Assembly: GCA_964626685.1 (NCBI GenBank)
Contig: CAZVJY010000002.1
Coordinates: 124,001 to 188,000 of the forward strand
DNA from: RGEC01 sp964626685
GTDB taxonomy: Bacteria; Bacteroidota; Bacteroidia; NS11-12g; UBA955
Length of the DNA: 64,000 bases
Reading direction: 5' to 3'
Part shown: positions 9,097-17,028 of the stretch, in pieces
Position numbering within the stretch: the stretch's first letter is position 1
How the letters are laid out: every line of letters starts with the position of its first letter
Translations under genes and position numbers: made by a program
Notes under the pieces: generated by a model
What the model saw: the letters and a program-made list of their open reading frames with translations, nothing else
The model's database searches: none
What the model was told of the DNA's origin: nothing

Positions 9097-10197
9097 TTAG
9101 TAGGTGCTGTGCACCAGCATCATATCCTGGATACGTTTTTCAGCCAGTTTAATGGCCGCCTGCTGGTTGTTTACGTTTTGGTTATCTGCCAGGGTGTAAA
9201 TATCCAAAATGGTCTTGTAGATATTTTCTGCCTGTGCCATGGCCTGCTCACGCACATATCCTGTGTATTCGCTGTAAACGTTAATCAAACCGCCTGCGTT
9301 AATCACAAAGTCTGGCGCGTACACAATACCCTTGGCTTTCAGTAAATCACCGTGAATCTTCTCATCTTCGAGCTGATTATTGGCGGCACCTGCCACCACC
9401 TGACACTTCAAACGCGGAATGGTATTATCGTTGAGGATTGCACCCAAAGCGCAGGGAGCAAAAACATCCACGTCCAGATCATACATATCGTCGCCACTCA
9501 CAGGGATGGCGCCCATTTCTGAAGCTTGCTTCAAGGCAGCTTCATTGATGTCAGCAACATAAAGCTTTGCGCCCTCTTTTTTCAAATGCTCCAGCAAATG
9601 CATACCTACTTTACCGATACCTTGTACCGCCACGCTTTTACCGCTGAGACTGTCGTTGCCCCAAGCTTTTTGGGCAGACGCCTTGATTCCCATATAGGTT
9701 CCGAAAGCTGTTACCGGTGAAGGATCACCGCCACCGCCCATAGATTCAGGCAAACCCACCACGTGGTCTGTCTCCATATTCACGTATTCCATGTCGCGTG
9801 TGGTGGTTCCCACATCTTCTGCCGTAATGTATTTGCCGTTCAGGTTTTCTACAAAACGTCCAAACTTACGCATAAGTGCTTCACTTTTTGCCGTTTTGGG
9901 ATCGCCGATAATTACTGCTTTAGCACCTCCCAGGTTAAGACCGGCAACCGAAGCTTTGTAAGTCATGCCGCGGCTAAGACGAAGTGCATCGCGAACCGCA
10001 TCTTTTTCGTTGGCATAAGTCCACATGCGTGTACCTCCAAGACCCGGTCCCAGGACCGTGTTATGAATGGCAATGATGGCCTTAAGGCCTGTGGCATTAT
10101 CCTGACAAAAAACGATTTGCTCGTGTTGGGTAGATTCAAGCCCTGCGAAAAGATCAAAGACCGTAGCGGGCATATTCATGGTTTGAATATCAGCCAT
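9097..10197 (-). CDS. Leucine dehydrogenase (Glu/Leu/Phe/Val dehydrogenase family)
   Basis: 366 residues, the length of branched-chain amino-acid dehydrogenases. Substrate-binding domain: GPGLGGTRMW near residue 54 and MTYKASVAGLNLGGAKAVI near 83-101, with the catalytic Lys and the GGAK glycine loop. NAD-binding domain: VAVQGIGKVGMHLLEHL near 193. ITAEDVGTT (near 140) is typical of leucine/valine/phenylalanine dehydrogenases rather than glutamate dehydrogenase. It makes branched-chain 2-oxo acids and ammonia reversibly, feeding branched-chain fatty-acid synthesis common in Bacteroidota. A perfect TACCTTTG -7 element lies 15 bases before the ATG. A separate glutamate dehydrogenase lies 3 kb away on the same strand. 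Confidence 0.92.
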   Translation of the reverse strand: MADIQTMNMPATVFDLFAGLESTQHEQIVFCQDNATGLKAIIAIHNTVLGPGLGGTRMWTYANEKDAVRDALRLSRGMTYKASVAGLNLGGAKAVIIGDPKTAKSEALMRKFGRFVENLNGKYITAEDVGTTTRDMEYVNMETDHVVGLPESMGGGGDPSPVTAFGTYMGIKASAQKAWGNDSLSGKSVAVQGIGKVGMHLLEHLKKEGAKLYVADINEAALKQASEMGAIPVSGDDMYDLDVDVFAPCALGAILNDNTIPRLKCQVVAGAANNQLEDEKIHGDLLKAKGIVYAPDFVINAGGLINVYSEYTGYVREQAMAQAENIYKTILDIYTLADNQNVNNQQAAIKLAEKRIQDMMLVHSTY

Positions 10198-10212
10198 TTT
10201 TTAATGAGTTTG

Positions 10213-10220
10213 CAAAGGTA
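10213..10220 (-). promoter_or_regulatory. Candidate -7 element for leucine dehydrogenase
   Basis: TACCTTTG on the minus strand matches TAnnTTTG exactly, 15 bases before the ATG at 10197. The same octamer occurs in front of atpD. No TTTG is seen at the expected upstream distance. Confidence 0.5.
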
Positions 10221-10256
10221 CGACTAAATGAATGAAAAAAATGAAGGTTTTGCCAC

Positions 10257-11273
10257 TTAAGGTGCGGATAGCACCGGAAGTTCGCGGGGCTTATACTTTG
10301 CGGCTGCATCGGAAATGGCTTTGATGTGTTCTGGAGTAGTGCCGCAGCATCCACCCACTACATTCACCCATCCTTCCTTGCACCAGCTTTCCAGCACCGC
10401 CGCCATTCCTTCGGGTGTATCGTCATATTCGCCAAATTCATTTGGCAAGCCCGCATTGGGATAGCAACTCACATTGATCCATGACACCCTGCTGAGCTCC
10501 TGAATGTAAGGACGCATCTGTTCGGCACCCAGGGCGCAATTAAATCCTACAGAAATGATATCGCCGTGGGAAACAGAATTCCAGAAAGCTTCAGGCGTTT
10601 GCCCGCTTAATGTGCGTCCTGAATTGTCTGTAATGGTTCCGCTTACCATAACCGGAATGTCAGAATTCAACTCCTCTTTCAATTCGTTGATAGCAAACAA
10701 CGCCGCTTTGCAATTGAGGGTATCAAAAACCGTTTCTACCAGCAATAAATCGCACCCTGCCTCCATAAGAGCCTGCACCTGTTCACGGTATGCCAACCTC
10801 AAATCATCGAAACTTACAGCTCTGTAACCGGGATTATTCACATCCGGACTGAGGCTCGCTGTGCGGTTGGTGGGACCTATGGAACCTGCGACAAATCTCG
10901 GCTTGTCCGGATTAATCAAAGTGTATTCATCTGCTGCTTTCCGGGCCAGCTTGGTTGCTTCCACGTTCAGTTCCCAAACCAGATTCTCCATATGATAATC
11001 AGCCATGGAAATGGAATTGGCACTAAATGTATTGGTTTCCAAAATATCGGCACCCGCCTCGAGAAACGCGCGGTGAATATCCAGAATAATTTGCGGCTGG
11101 GTAAGCACCAGCAGATCATTATTGCCTTTCAGTGAATGTGCATAATCGCTGAAGCGGTCACCACGGTAATCCTCCTCAGTCAGTTTATGCTTTTGAATCA
11201 TGGTACCCATGGCACCGTCAATAATCAGTATGCGCTCACTAAGAAGCTTATTTATGGTAGTTGAAACACTCAT
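10257..11273 (-). CDS. metH: Stand-alone homocysteine S-methyltransferase domain of methionine synthase
   Basis: 338 residues corresponding only to the N-terminal, zinc-dependent homocysteine-binding module of cobalamin-dependent methionine synthase (full MetH is about 1,200 residues). Start DGAMGTMIQKH near residue 19 is the classic MetH opening. The three zinc-ligand Cys are present: the Cys of FNCALGAEQMRPY near residue 245 and the pair in GGCCGTTPEH near 310. Split MetH is known in Bacteroidota, usually with the folate/cobalamin part as the next gene; here the next gene downstream is leucine dehydrogenase, so the partner must be elsewhere. It overlaps the upstream gene by ATGA (4 bases), implying coupled translation. 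Confidence 0.9.
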   Translation of the reverse strand: MSVSTTINKLLSERILIIDGAMGTMIQKHKLTEEDYRGDRFSDYAHSLKGNNDLLVLTQPQIILDIHRAFLEAGADILETNTFSANSISMADYHMENLVWELNVEATKLARKAADEYTLINPDKPRFVAGSIGPTNRTASLSPDVNNPGYRAVSFDDLRLAYREQVQALMEAGCDLLLVETVFDTLNCKAALFAINELKEELNSDIPVMVSGTITDNSGRTLSGQTPEAFWNSVSHGDIISVGFNCALGAEQMRPYIQELSRVSWINVSCYPNAGLPNEFGEYDDTPEGMAAVLESWCKEGWVNVVGGCCGTTPEHIKAISDAAAKYKPRELPVLSAP

Positions 11274-12151
11274 TTTACAAAAGGTTTTAAGAAGTAAAAC
11301 ATGGCACGGAAAGTCTGGTTTAGATACTCCCGTGATTTTATGCGGTTATTTTTATCGAGCATCCGCTCCACATCCGATACACTGTACTTCAATCCGGCCT
11401 TGCTAAACAAATGAAGAGGCGAAAGTGTCCGTTTGTTTCTGGCGGAATCCGTATAATAAAACTGCACATATTCACCCGATAACTGCGCACCATGGCCTGC
11501 ATTTTTCTGCCAAAAAACAATCTGACAGTCCTTATCATACAAATGCTGCAGTGGTGCCACATTGTAAATACTACTGTCCTTTCGGGTAAAAACAGCCCTC
11601 AGCGCCTGCTCAGCAAAGGCAACATCTTCAGAGGTATCTGAAGGAATATAAAAAACACAGGCCTTGTGCTTATAGGCAAAATACAGGTTTCTTGTTTTGG
11701 ATTTCACATAGGTAAAATCTTCTTTATTAACCGGTGCTTCTATGAGATCTGCCGGTACATTATCCCTGCAAAATGTATTGAGTTTTTCTTCAGATGTCAC
11801 AGTAAGCCCTGCATACCATCCTTTATCATCCGAGAAGAGCACGATATCCGTCATCAGGTATATACCGGGCTGCCCTGCATCTTTCACGTTGTGCAACACC
11901 GGAAGTTTCAACAGGGTGTAATAAAAACTATCGTAATATATGGGACGACTGTCAGCTGATTTTCTGGCAGCCTCATCCACGCTTCTGCTCTGAAAGTGAT
12001 AGAACCAGTTTGCATCTTTGGGAACAATTAGCGGAAGGTTACTTCGGGAATGAACACCGTATGCCAGATAAACTGCTACCACTGCCGCTGTCACAAGCGT
12101 TACGACAATCAACGTAATAACCCTTCGGCGAAATCCTTTATCCTTTTGCAT
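11270..12151 (-). CDS. Unknown membrane-anchored protein coupled to metH
   Basis: 293 residues from the ATG at 12151, which places the charged MQKDKGFRRRV directly before a hydrophobic helix (VITLIVVTLVTAAVVAVYLA). A start at 12184 would overlap the terminator of the previous gene. The rest looks like a periplasmic domain: LIVPKDANWFYHFQSRS near residue 40, alternating hydrophobic strands, and few cysteines. I recognise no family; proteins that open with a similar 'IPxxAxxVxxIN' strand are common and unassigned in Bacteroidota. It overlaps metH by 4 bases, so the two are probably cotranscribed, but a methionine-related role is only a guess from position. Confidence 0.7.
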   Translation of the reverse strand: MQKDKGFRRRVITLIVVTLVTAAVVAVYLAYGVHSRSNLPLIVPKDANWFYHFQSRSVDEAARKSADSRPIYYDSFYYTLLKLPVLHNVKDAGQPGIYLMTDIVLFSDDKGWYAGLTVTSEEKLNTFCRDNVPADLIEAPVNKEDFTYVKSKTRNLYFAYKHKACVFYIPSDTSEDVAFAEQALRAVFTRKDSSIYNVAPLQHLYDKDCQIVFWQKNAGHGAQLSGEYVQFYYTDSARNKRTLSPLHLFSKAGLKYSVSDVERMLDKNNRIKSREYLNQTFRAMFYFLKPFVK

Positions 12152-12184
12152 AACTACTGCAAAATAACATGCAGATGAACGCAT

Positions 12185-12220
12185 AAAAAAGAAAAGGCCA
12201 CCCGAAGGCAGCCTTTTTTT
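12185..12220 (-). terminator. Intrinsic terminator of the Cys-rich gene
   Basis: Read on the minus strand, AAAAGGC and GCCTTTT pair around a small internal loop, two G-C pairs and a tetraloop, followed by a T-run. A-tracts and T-tracts flank both sides, so it would work in both directions. It lies 33 bases before the start of the next minus-strand gene. Confidence 0.75.
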
Positions 12221-12237
12221 ACGGGTTAAAAATAAAA

Positions 12238-12612
12238 TTAGTTTTCAGATTTCTTGCAGCAAGGCTTTGCGCAGGATTTTTTCTCACCACCTGCAGCGGC
12301 CTCATGACCCTTGCAACCGGCAGCGGCTGTAGCTTTATCCTTGCAGCAAGATTTGGTTGCAGGAGCAGCAGCAGCTGTCTTTGCTTTGCAGCAAGATTTG
12401 GTTGCAGCTGTTCCACTGCATGATTTTGCAGCTCCGGCACACTGTTTCTTTTCGGTAGCCTGAAGAGGGGTGGCCTTTTCAGCGGCAGATGCATCCTGAC
12501 TTACCTCAGCTGCGGTTACAGCTGTTACGGTTACTGACGGAGTTGACGTTTGGGCTTTGGCAGCCATTTGAACTCCAAAGGCGCACACAGCAAGAATGAT
12601 TATCTTTTTCAT
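12238..12612 (-). CDS. Small exported Cys-rich, Ala/Lys-rich protein
   Basis: 124 residues: signal peptide MKKIIILAVCAFGVQMAAKA then AQTST, giving a mature protein of about 104 residues. The mature part is low in complexity, rich in Ala, Lys, Ser and Thr, with Cys as QC, SC, KSCC, KSCC, GC, SC and PCC, ten in all. A 22-bp direct repeat encodes the two ATKSCCK units. No aromatic residues and few large hydrophobics are present, so it is unlikely to form a normal hydrophobic core. Metal binding or disulphide-rich envelope function is plausible but unproven. It has its own promoter match and its own terminator, so it should be a short monocistronic, possibly abundant, transcript. Small Ala- and Cys-rich proteins of this sort occur unnamed in Chitinophagaceae-like genomes. 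Confidence 0.75.
   Translation of the reverse strand: MKKIIILAVCAFGVQMAAKAQTSTPSVTVTAVTAAEVSQDASAAEKATPLQATEKKQCAGAAKSCSGTAATKSCCKAKTAAAAPATKSCCKDKATAAAGCKGHEAAAGGEKKSCAKPCCKKSEN
12341..12407. repeat. 22-bp direct repeat inside the Cys-rich gene
   Basis: Two identical 22-bp copies at 12341-12362 and 12386-12407, 45 bases start to start, each beginning TTGCAGCAAG and ending GTTGCAG on the plus strand. They encode the repeated ATKSCCK peptide and suggest recent internal duplication. Confidence 0.85.
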
Positions 12613-12639
12613 ATTCTGATTGTTTAATTGTTTCTAATA

Positions 12640-12671
12640 CAAATTTACTAAAGTCATGCCAAACTTGCAAG
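12640..12671 (-). promoter_or_regulatory. Candidate promoter of the Cys-rich gene
   Basis: Minus-strand CTTG (12671-12668), 20 bases, then a perfect TAAATTTG (12647-12640). The ATG is 27 bases on. The upstream element lies inside the 3' end of psd. Confidence 0.55.
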
Positions 12672-13307
12672 TACGGTTTCTCCGCCGATGGTTTTTTGAC
12701 CCAAACTGACATTTACCTTACAGTCTGTCGGCAAAAAAAGATCTATTCTGCTTCCAAATTTAATAAAACCATATTCCGCACCCTGATTCGCCATATCACC
12801 TTCACTGGCGTAGCAGACAATACGACGGGCCAGCGCACCTGCAATCTGCCTGAACAAAATCTGTGTTTTGGGATTTTCTACCACCACGGTGGTGCGCTCA
12901 TTTTCCGTGCTGCTTTTGGGATGCCAGGCAACCAGGTATTTTCCGGGATAATATCGCTGGTATACCACCTTACCTGAAATAGGATATCGATTCACATGCA
13001 CATTCAAAGGAGACATAAAAATACTGATTTGCTTACGCTTCCCTTTAAAGAATTCAGGCTCCTCAACATCTTCAATCACAACCACTTTTCCGTCGGCCGG
13101 AGCGATAATGTTATTTTCGCTGACTGGAGTTGTGCGGGACGGGTTTCTGAAAAACTGCAGAATAAGCACATAGAAAACCAATGACAATATCAGCAAGGCG
13201 CGTGAAATCCAGCCATCTCCCAGCCACTCATAAAGTCCAAAATTCAGTCCTCCCAGAATCAGGGTAGAAAACAGAATGATCTTGAATCCTTCTCTGTGAA
13301 AAATCAT
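12654..13307 (-). CDS. psd: Phosphatidylserine decarboxylase, short (PSD-A) type
   Basis: 217 residues. It decarboxylates phosphatidylserine to phosphatidylethanolamine at the inner membrane. Two hydrophobic segments lie at residues 8-24 and 36-52. APADGKVVVIED near residue 69, MSPLNVHVNRYPISGKV near 98-114 and the late KFGSRIDLF near residue 186 are family marks; autocleavage of the proenzyme at the Gly-Ser bond makes the pyruvoyl cofactor. The short form with FGSR in place of LGST is the one usual in Bacteroidota and archaea. It follows the glutamate dehydrogenase gene after 9 bases and may be cotranscribed with it. No pssA lies nearby. Confidence 0.92.
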   Translation of the reverse strand: MIFHREGFKIILFSTLILGGLNFGLYEWLGDGWISRALLILSLVFYVLILQFFRNPSRTTPVSENNIIAPADGKVVVIEDVEEPEFFKGKRKQISIFMSPLNVHVNRYPISGKVVYQRYYPGKYLVAWHPKSSTENERTTVVVENPKTQILFRQIAGALARRIVCYASEGDMANQGAEYGFIKFGSRIDLFLPTDCKVNVSLGQKTIGGETVLASLA

Positions 13308-13316
13308 GTGTTATTG

Positions 13317-14591
13317 TTAGAAGGATCCCCTTAGTTTCAGCGTGCTGGCTACTTTGTCAATAGCCACGATGTAAGCGGCGATACGCATATTTACCTTGTA
13401 TTTTTCAGAGGCGGCATAAACATTGTCAAAAGCCATTTTCATGACTCTGTCTGCACGGCGATGAACGCGCTCTTCGGTCCAATAGTATCCCAGACGATTC
13501 TGTACCCACTCAAAGTAACTTACGGTCACACCACCGGCATTCGCTAGGATATCGGGAACCACAAGTACTCCTTTGGCATTGAGTATCGGATCGGCATCTG
13601 CGGTAGTAGGGCCATTTGCACCTTCCACAATAAGTTTTGCCTTAATGTCCGCCGCATTTTCTGCTGTTATCTGATCTTCCATGGCAGCTGGTACAAGCAC
13701 ATCGCAGGGGAGTGTAAGCAACTCTGCGTTGGAAACCTTAGAACCTGCGGTAAAACCTTCCAGGCTTCTTGATGGGCTATTTGCCACATAGGCTATGGCA
13801 GCCTCAACATCGATGCCATCGGGATTGTAATATCCGCCGCTGATATCTGAAATACCTACAATTTTCACACCCAGCTTGGATATGAGTTTAGCCGAAATAC
13901 TTCCCACATTACCAAAACCCTGCACCACACAGGTGGCGTCGGTGGGCTTCATTCCCAGTTTGGCCAATGCGCTGCGTGTACTTACCATAACACCGCGGCC
14001 GGTAGCTTCTACCCTACCCTGGCTTCCACCCAGCACAAGCGGCTTGCCGGTTATCACACCCCAGCTGTTTTGCCCGCGAATTTTGCTAAATTCATCAAGT
14101 ATCCAGGCCATTTCCTGCTGACCGGTACCCATGTCGGGTGCCGGAATATCTTTATCTTCGCCAAAAACATCTTTCATAGCGAGGGTATACCCACGTGTAA
14201 GACGTTCCAGTTCTCCTTTGCTCATGCTGCGGGGATCGCACTTGATTCCGCCTTTTGCACCACCATAAGGAATATTTACCACAGCGCACTTCCATGTCAT
14301 CCAGGCTGCAAGCGCCTTCACTTCATCCAGGTGCACATCCATACTGTAGCGAATACCGCCTTTACTGGGCCCCAGATGCACACTGTGAACCACGCGATAG
14401 CCTTCATAAACCCTTATGGTGCCATCATCCATGGTAACCGGAATATTCACTATTACTGCTTTATCAGGCACTTTTAGCACACTGGCGAAATGATCGTCCA
14501 ACCCTAAAATATTCACTGCCTCATTGAAACGGCTCATCATACTCTCCAGTGGATTATACTGGGGAGCTCCTTTGCTGCTGATGTCTGTCAT
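13317..14591 (-). CDS. gdhA: Glutamate dehydrogenase (Glu/Leu/Phe/Val family)
   Basis: 424 residues, typical of the hexameric small-type glutamate dehydrogenases (GudB/RocG-like). Substrate domain: HLGPSKGGIRYSMDVHLDEV near residues 72-91, the catalytic Lys in TWKCAVVNIPYGGAKGGI near 98-115, and PAPDMGTGQQEMAWI near 150. Nucleotide-binding part: CVVQGFGNVGSISAKLI near 222. ILANAGGVTVSYFEWVQN near 350 is the glutamate dehydrogenase signature rather than that of leucine dehydrogenase. It interconverts glutamate and 2-oxoglutarate plus ammonia. Upstream lies a perfect TAAATTTG element; downstream psd follows after 9 bases. Confidence 0.93.
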   Translation of the reverse strand: MTDISSKGAPQYNPLESMMSRFNEAVNILGLDDHFASVLKVPDKAVIVNIPVTMDDGTIRVYEGYRVVHSVHLGPSKGGIRYSMDVHLDEVKALAAWMTWKCAVVNIPYGGAKGGIKCDPRSMSKGELERLTRGYTLAMKDVFGEDKDIPAPDMGTGQQEMAWILDEFSKIRGQNSWGVITGKPLVLGGSQGRVEATGRGVMVSTRSALAKLGMKPTDATCVVQGFGNVGSISAKLISKLGVKIVGISDISGGYYNPDGIDVEAAIAYVANSPSRSLEGFTAGSKVSNAELLTLPCDVLVPAAMEDQITAENAADIKAKLIVEGANGPTTADADPILNAKGVLVVPDILANAGGVTVSYFEWVQNRLGYYWTEERVHRRADRVMKMAFDNVYAASEKYKVNMRIAAYIVAIDKVASTLKLRGSF

Positions 14592-14616
14592 GCTTTATTT
14601 TTGATTGTTAGCGGGG

Positions 14617-14651
14617 CAAATTTAACCCTGCCATTCTTGTAAACACTCAAA
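14617..14651 (-). promoter_or_regulatory. Candidate promoter of glutamate dehydrogenase
   Basis: Minus-strand TTTG (14651-14648), 23 bases, then a perfect TAAATTTG (14624-14617), 25 bases before the ATG. The spacing is slightly longer than usual. Confidence 0.5.
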
Positions 14652-14701
14652 ATAGTTCAAATTTATTCACACAATAGCCTGATTGTCCAAATCGGATACC
14701 G

Positions 14702-15646
14702 CTAACTATCGGTAGTTTCAGCCTTTTTCAAGGCAAAGGAAAAAACACTGCCCGCTCCTTCCGTACTCATAACTTCAATGTATTCACCGTGTGCATCCAT
14801 AATATGCTTACATATACTCAAACCCAAACCACTGCCTCCGCGCTCTCTACTTCTGCTTTTGTCTGCGCGGAAAAAGCGCTCAAAAACCCGTGATTGCGCC
14901 TCCTTGGCTATTCCAATTCCATTATCAGCTACTTCCACAATAATTTTCTCACCGGTATCGCTCAGCCTAATTTTAGTATACCCGCTTTCTTTTCCGTATC
15001 GAATACTGTTTAGAACCAGATTGGTCAACACCTGACGGATTCTAAACTTATCGGCATGCACAAAGAACTGACCGGATCCCGAATATTCATACAAGGTTAT
15101 CTTCTTTTCTTTTGCCTGAATTTCAAGACTTTCGATTACCTCATCTGCCAGCTCCCGCACATTAAAATCTTCATACTCAAGACGTAGAAAACCACTCTCA
15201 TACTTGGTTATGGTATCCAGATCGCTGACAATCTGCACCAGACGCTGGGTATTTTTAGATGCTTTTTCCAGAAACAGCTTCCGGGTTTCCGCTTCCATTT
15301 CTTCATCATCCAAAACATTGTCAAGGTAACCCTGTATGCTGAAAATGGGTGTTTTGAGCTCATGCGCCACGTTGCCTATATAATCGCGGCGATATCCTTC
15401 GAGCCGCTTCAAATGCTCCATTTCTTCCTTGCGCGCTTCAAAGAGTTTCTTCAAGGCCTCCTCCACATCCTTAACCTGAGAAAAATCTCGTTGGTTATGA
15501 TCTTCCTTCTCGGTAGCAATTAGTTTTGACAACGACCTCAATATGCGGCGCTCACGCCTGCGCCACACCACCCTCACCACCATGCCTCCCAGGGCAATAA
15601 TCGCCAGATATAGCCAAAACAGATTTAAACCCGGGAAAAATTGCAT
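14702..15646 (-). CDS. Sensor histidine kinase, PhoR-like, without adjacent regulator
   Basis: 314 residues. A single N-terminal membrane helix (LYLAIIALGGMVVRVVW) is followed by a basic, coiled-coil-like linker to about residue 85, a HisKA domain with the phosphoacceptor His in GNVAHELKTPIFSIQGYLD near residue 97, and a HATPase_c domain with N box LTNLVLNSIRYG, G1 VEVADNGIGI near 242, and G2 RGGSGLGLSICKHIM near 280. There is essentially no periplasmic sensing domain. In most Bacteroidota this PhoR-like kinase follows its response regulator; here the upstream gene is a cytochrome lipoprotein and no receiver-domain gene lies in the window. Confidence 0.92.
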   Translation of the reverse strand: MQFFPGLNLFWLYLAIIALGGMVVRVVWRRRERRILRSLSKLIATEKEDHNQRDFSQVKDVEEALKKLFEARKEEMEHLKRLEGYRRDYIGNVAHELKTPIFSIQGYLDNVLDDEEMEAETRKLFLEKASKNTQRLVQIVSDLDTITKYESGFLRLEYEDFNVRELADEVIESLEIQAKEKKITLYEYSGSGQFFVHADKFRIRQVLTNLVLNSIRYGKESGYTKIRLSDTGEKIIVEVADNGIGIAKEAQSRVFERFFRADKSRSRERGGSGLGLSICKHIMDAHGEYIEVMSTEGAGSVFSFALKKAETTDS

Positions 15647-15691
15647 CAGGCAAATATAAGCTGTAAGCGCTTGGTCAATCCAAACCCAAAC

Positions 15692-16018
15692 TTATTTGGC
15701 AGGATATCCCGCATCATACCAGGCCTTGAACTGGTTCATTTCAGCCTGCGACAACCCTGAAGGCGGCATGGATTTATTGATATATACTTCCTGATACAGG
15801 TGACTGATATGCTTTTTTAGGGAGGCCTCATAATTGTCCGGATTATAAGCCCATGCGTTGCGGTTACTCCCCTTGCTTCCATGACAGGAACCACAATTTC
15901 TGTCGAACCAGGGCCGCATTGTAGCGTGCTCAAAACCGGTCCCCGATGACTTTTGACAACCATTAATACTTAATGTGAAAGCAATGGCAATCGGTAAAGC
16001 AAACAAGATTCTTTTCAT
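15692..16018 (-). CDS. Small c-type cytochrome lipoprotein
   Basis: 108 residues from the ATG at 16018; the four-codon longer start (MVVF) is less likely because MKRILFALPIAIAFTLSINGC is a complete lipoprotein signal with a Cys at the lipobox. A single haem-binding CGSCHG motif lies near residue 45, and KSMPPSGLSQAEMNQFKAWYDAGYP near residue 82 is the usual distal Met-Pro-Pro segment of small cytochrome c domains. It should be a lipid-anchored electron carrier in the periplasm. No oxidase genes are adjacent; the next gene downstream is the histidine kinase, 45 bases away. Confidence 0.85.
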   Translation of the reverse strand: MKRILFALPIAIAFTLSINGCQKSSGTGFEHATMRPWFDRNCGSCHGSKGSNRNAWAYNPDNYEASLKKHISHLYQEVYINKSMPPSGLSQAEMNQFKAWYDAGYPAK

Positions 16019-16066
16019 AAACACCACCAAGATACAGTTTTCTCAGCAGATTTTCAAACTATTCAC

Positions 16067-16954
16067 TCACCGAACGATAAAACTTCGCATACTGATACCA
16101 CCATATTCCACACTCTCGTAGAATGTTTGAGCCATTTCAGTCTTTCCGGCAAGGCCGAGGCTATACAGCATGGGAATGTAATGATCGGGTGAGGGAACGG
16201 AAAGTAAACCCATTTTTCCTGCACTTTCATAATTGATTAGTTTATTGTAATCCCCGTTTTGCAGGGCATTTCCCACCCAAGTATCGAATTCAACAGCCCA
16301 GTCAAATGCAGTTTTATCGCCGCGGCCCAGCATGGGAATACTGGCGCTCAGGTTGTGAACAATGTTACCGCTGCCAATGATAAGCACGCCCCTGTCCCGA
16401 AGCCTGCTGAGCATTCCTGACAGCTCAAAATGATGATGCATGGGCTTTCCCCAGTCAATGCTAAGTTGAAAAGCCGGAATATCAGCCTTGGGAAACAGGT
16501 GCTTTAAAACAGCCCAGGCTCCGTGATCCAGGCCCCAGTCTGCCGTGGGTTTTGCCTCAGCCAACAAACCCGAAGTTTCATTCGCAAAATCCGGTGAACC
16601 TGAAACAGGATACTGAACTTTGTATAAATCTTCGGGGAATCCGCCAAAATCATAGATAATTTCAGGCTCTTGAGCAACCTGCACATAAGTTCCGCGTGTG
16701 AGCCAGTGGGCCGATACAACCAGCACGGCTTTGGGTCTGCTTTTCTCCAGAATTTCTACTCCCATTGCTTGCAGTGCTGTTGTGTAGGGATTGGTTTCAA
16801 TTGCGTTCATAGGACTGCCATGCCCGATGAACAAGACCGGCTGACGATTGGTAGACGGGGTTTCGTCTATCCACTTGCCGAGTATATTTAAATCTGTTAC
16901 CATAGCACCGAATGGAAGCGCACACAGCGAGGAGATAAATGCACGCCTTTTCAT
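16067..16954 (-). CDS. ygiD: DODA-type extradiol dioxygenase family protein (YgiD/LigB-like)
   Basis: 295 residues. Class III extradiol dioxygenase fold: VLFIGHGSPMNAIETNPY near residues 40-57, VVSAHWLTRGTYVQV near 79, LDHGAWAVLKHLFP near 142-155 and GSGNIVHNLS near 197, supplying the His ligands of the non-haem metal. Relatives (E. coli YgiD, plant DODA) open the ring of L-DOPA in vitro, but the bacterial physiological substrate is unclear. The N-terminus MKRRAFISSLCALPFGAMV looks like a Tat or Sec signal, which most YgiD proteins lack. A 16-bp palindrome directly precedes the start codon, suggesting an operator. Divergent from uvrD. Confidence 0.85.
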   Translation of the reverse strand: MKRRAFISSLCALPFGAMVTDLNILGKWIDETPSTNRQPVLFIGHGSPMNAIETNPYTTALQAMGVEILEKSRPKAVLVVSAHWLTRGTYVQVAQEPEIIYDFGGFPEDLYKVQYPVSGSPDFANETSGLLAEAKPTADWGLDHGAWAVLKHLFPKADIPAFQLSIDWGKPMHHHFELSGMLSRLRDRGVLIIGSGNIVHNLSASIPMLGRGDKTAFDWAVEFDTWVGNALQNGDYNKLINYESAGKMGLLSVPSPDHYIPMLYSLGLAGKTEMAQTFYESVEYGGISMRSFIVR

Positions 16955-16970
16955 ATTTGTTTGAACAAAT
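16955..16970. promoter_or_regulatory. 16-bp palindrome, candidate operator before ygiD
   Basis: ATTTGTT and AACAAAT form perfect 7-bp arms around TG, directly against the ygiD start codon. The size and position resemble operators of dimeric MarR- or HxlR-type repressors; no such regulator gene lies in the window. Confidence 0.5.
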
Positions 16971-17028
16971 TAAAGGGTTATTTTTTAAAAATAAAAATAT
17001 TTTTTGGGCATGAACTGTGCAAAAGTGT

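Noticed and set aside
12341..12407. Two 22-bp repeats as a minimal CRISPR
   Set aside because: Only two copies, in frame inside a coding gene, with no cas genes.
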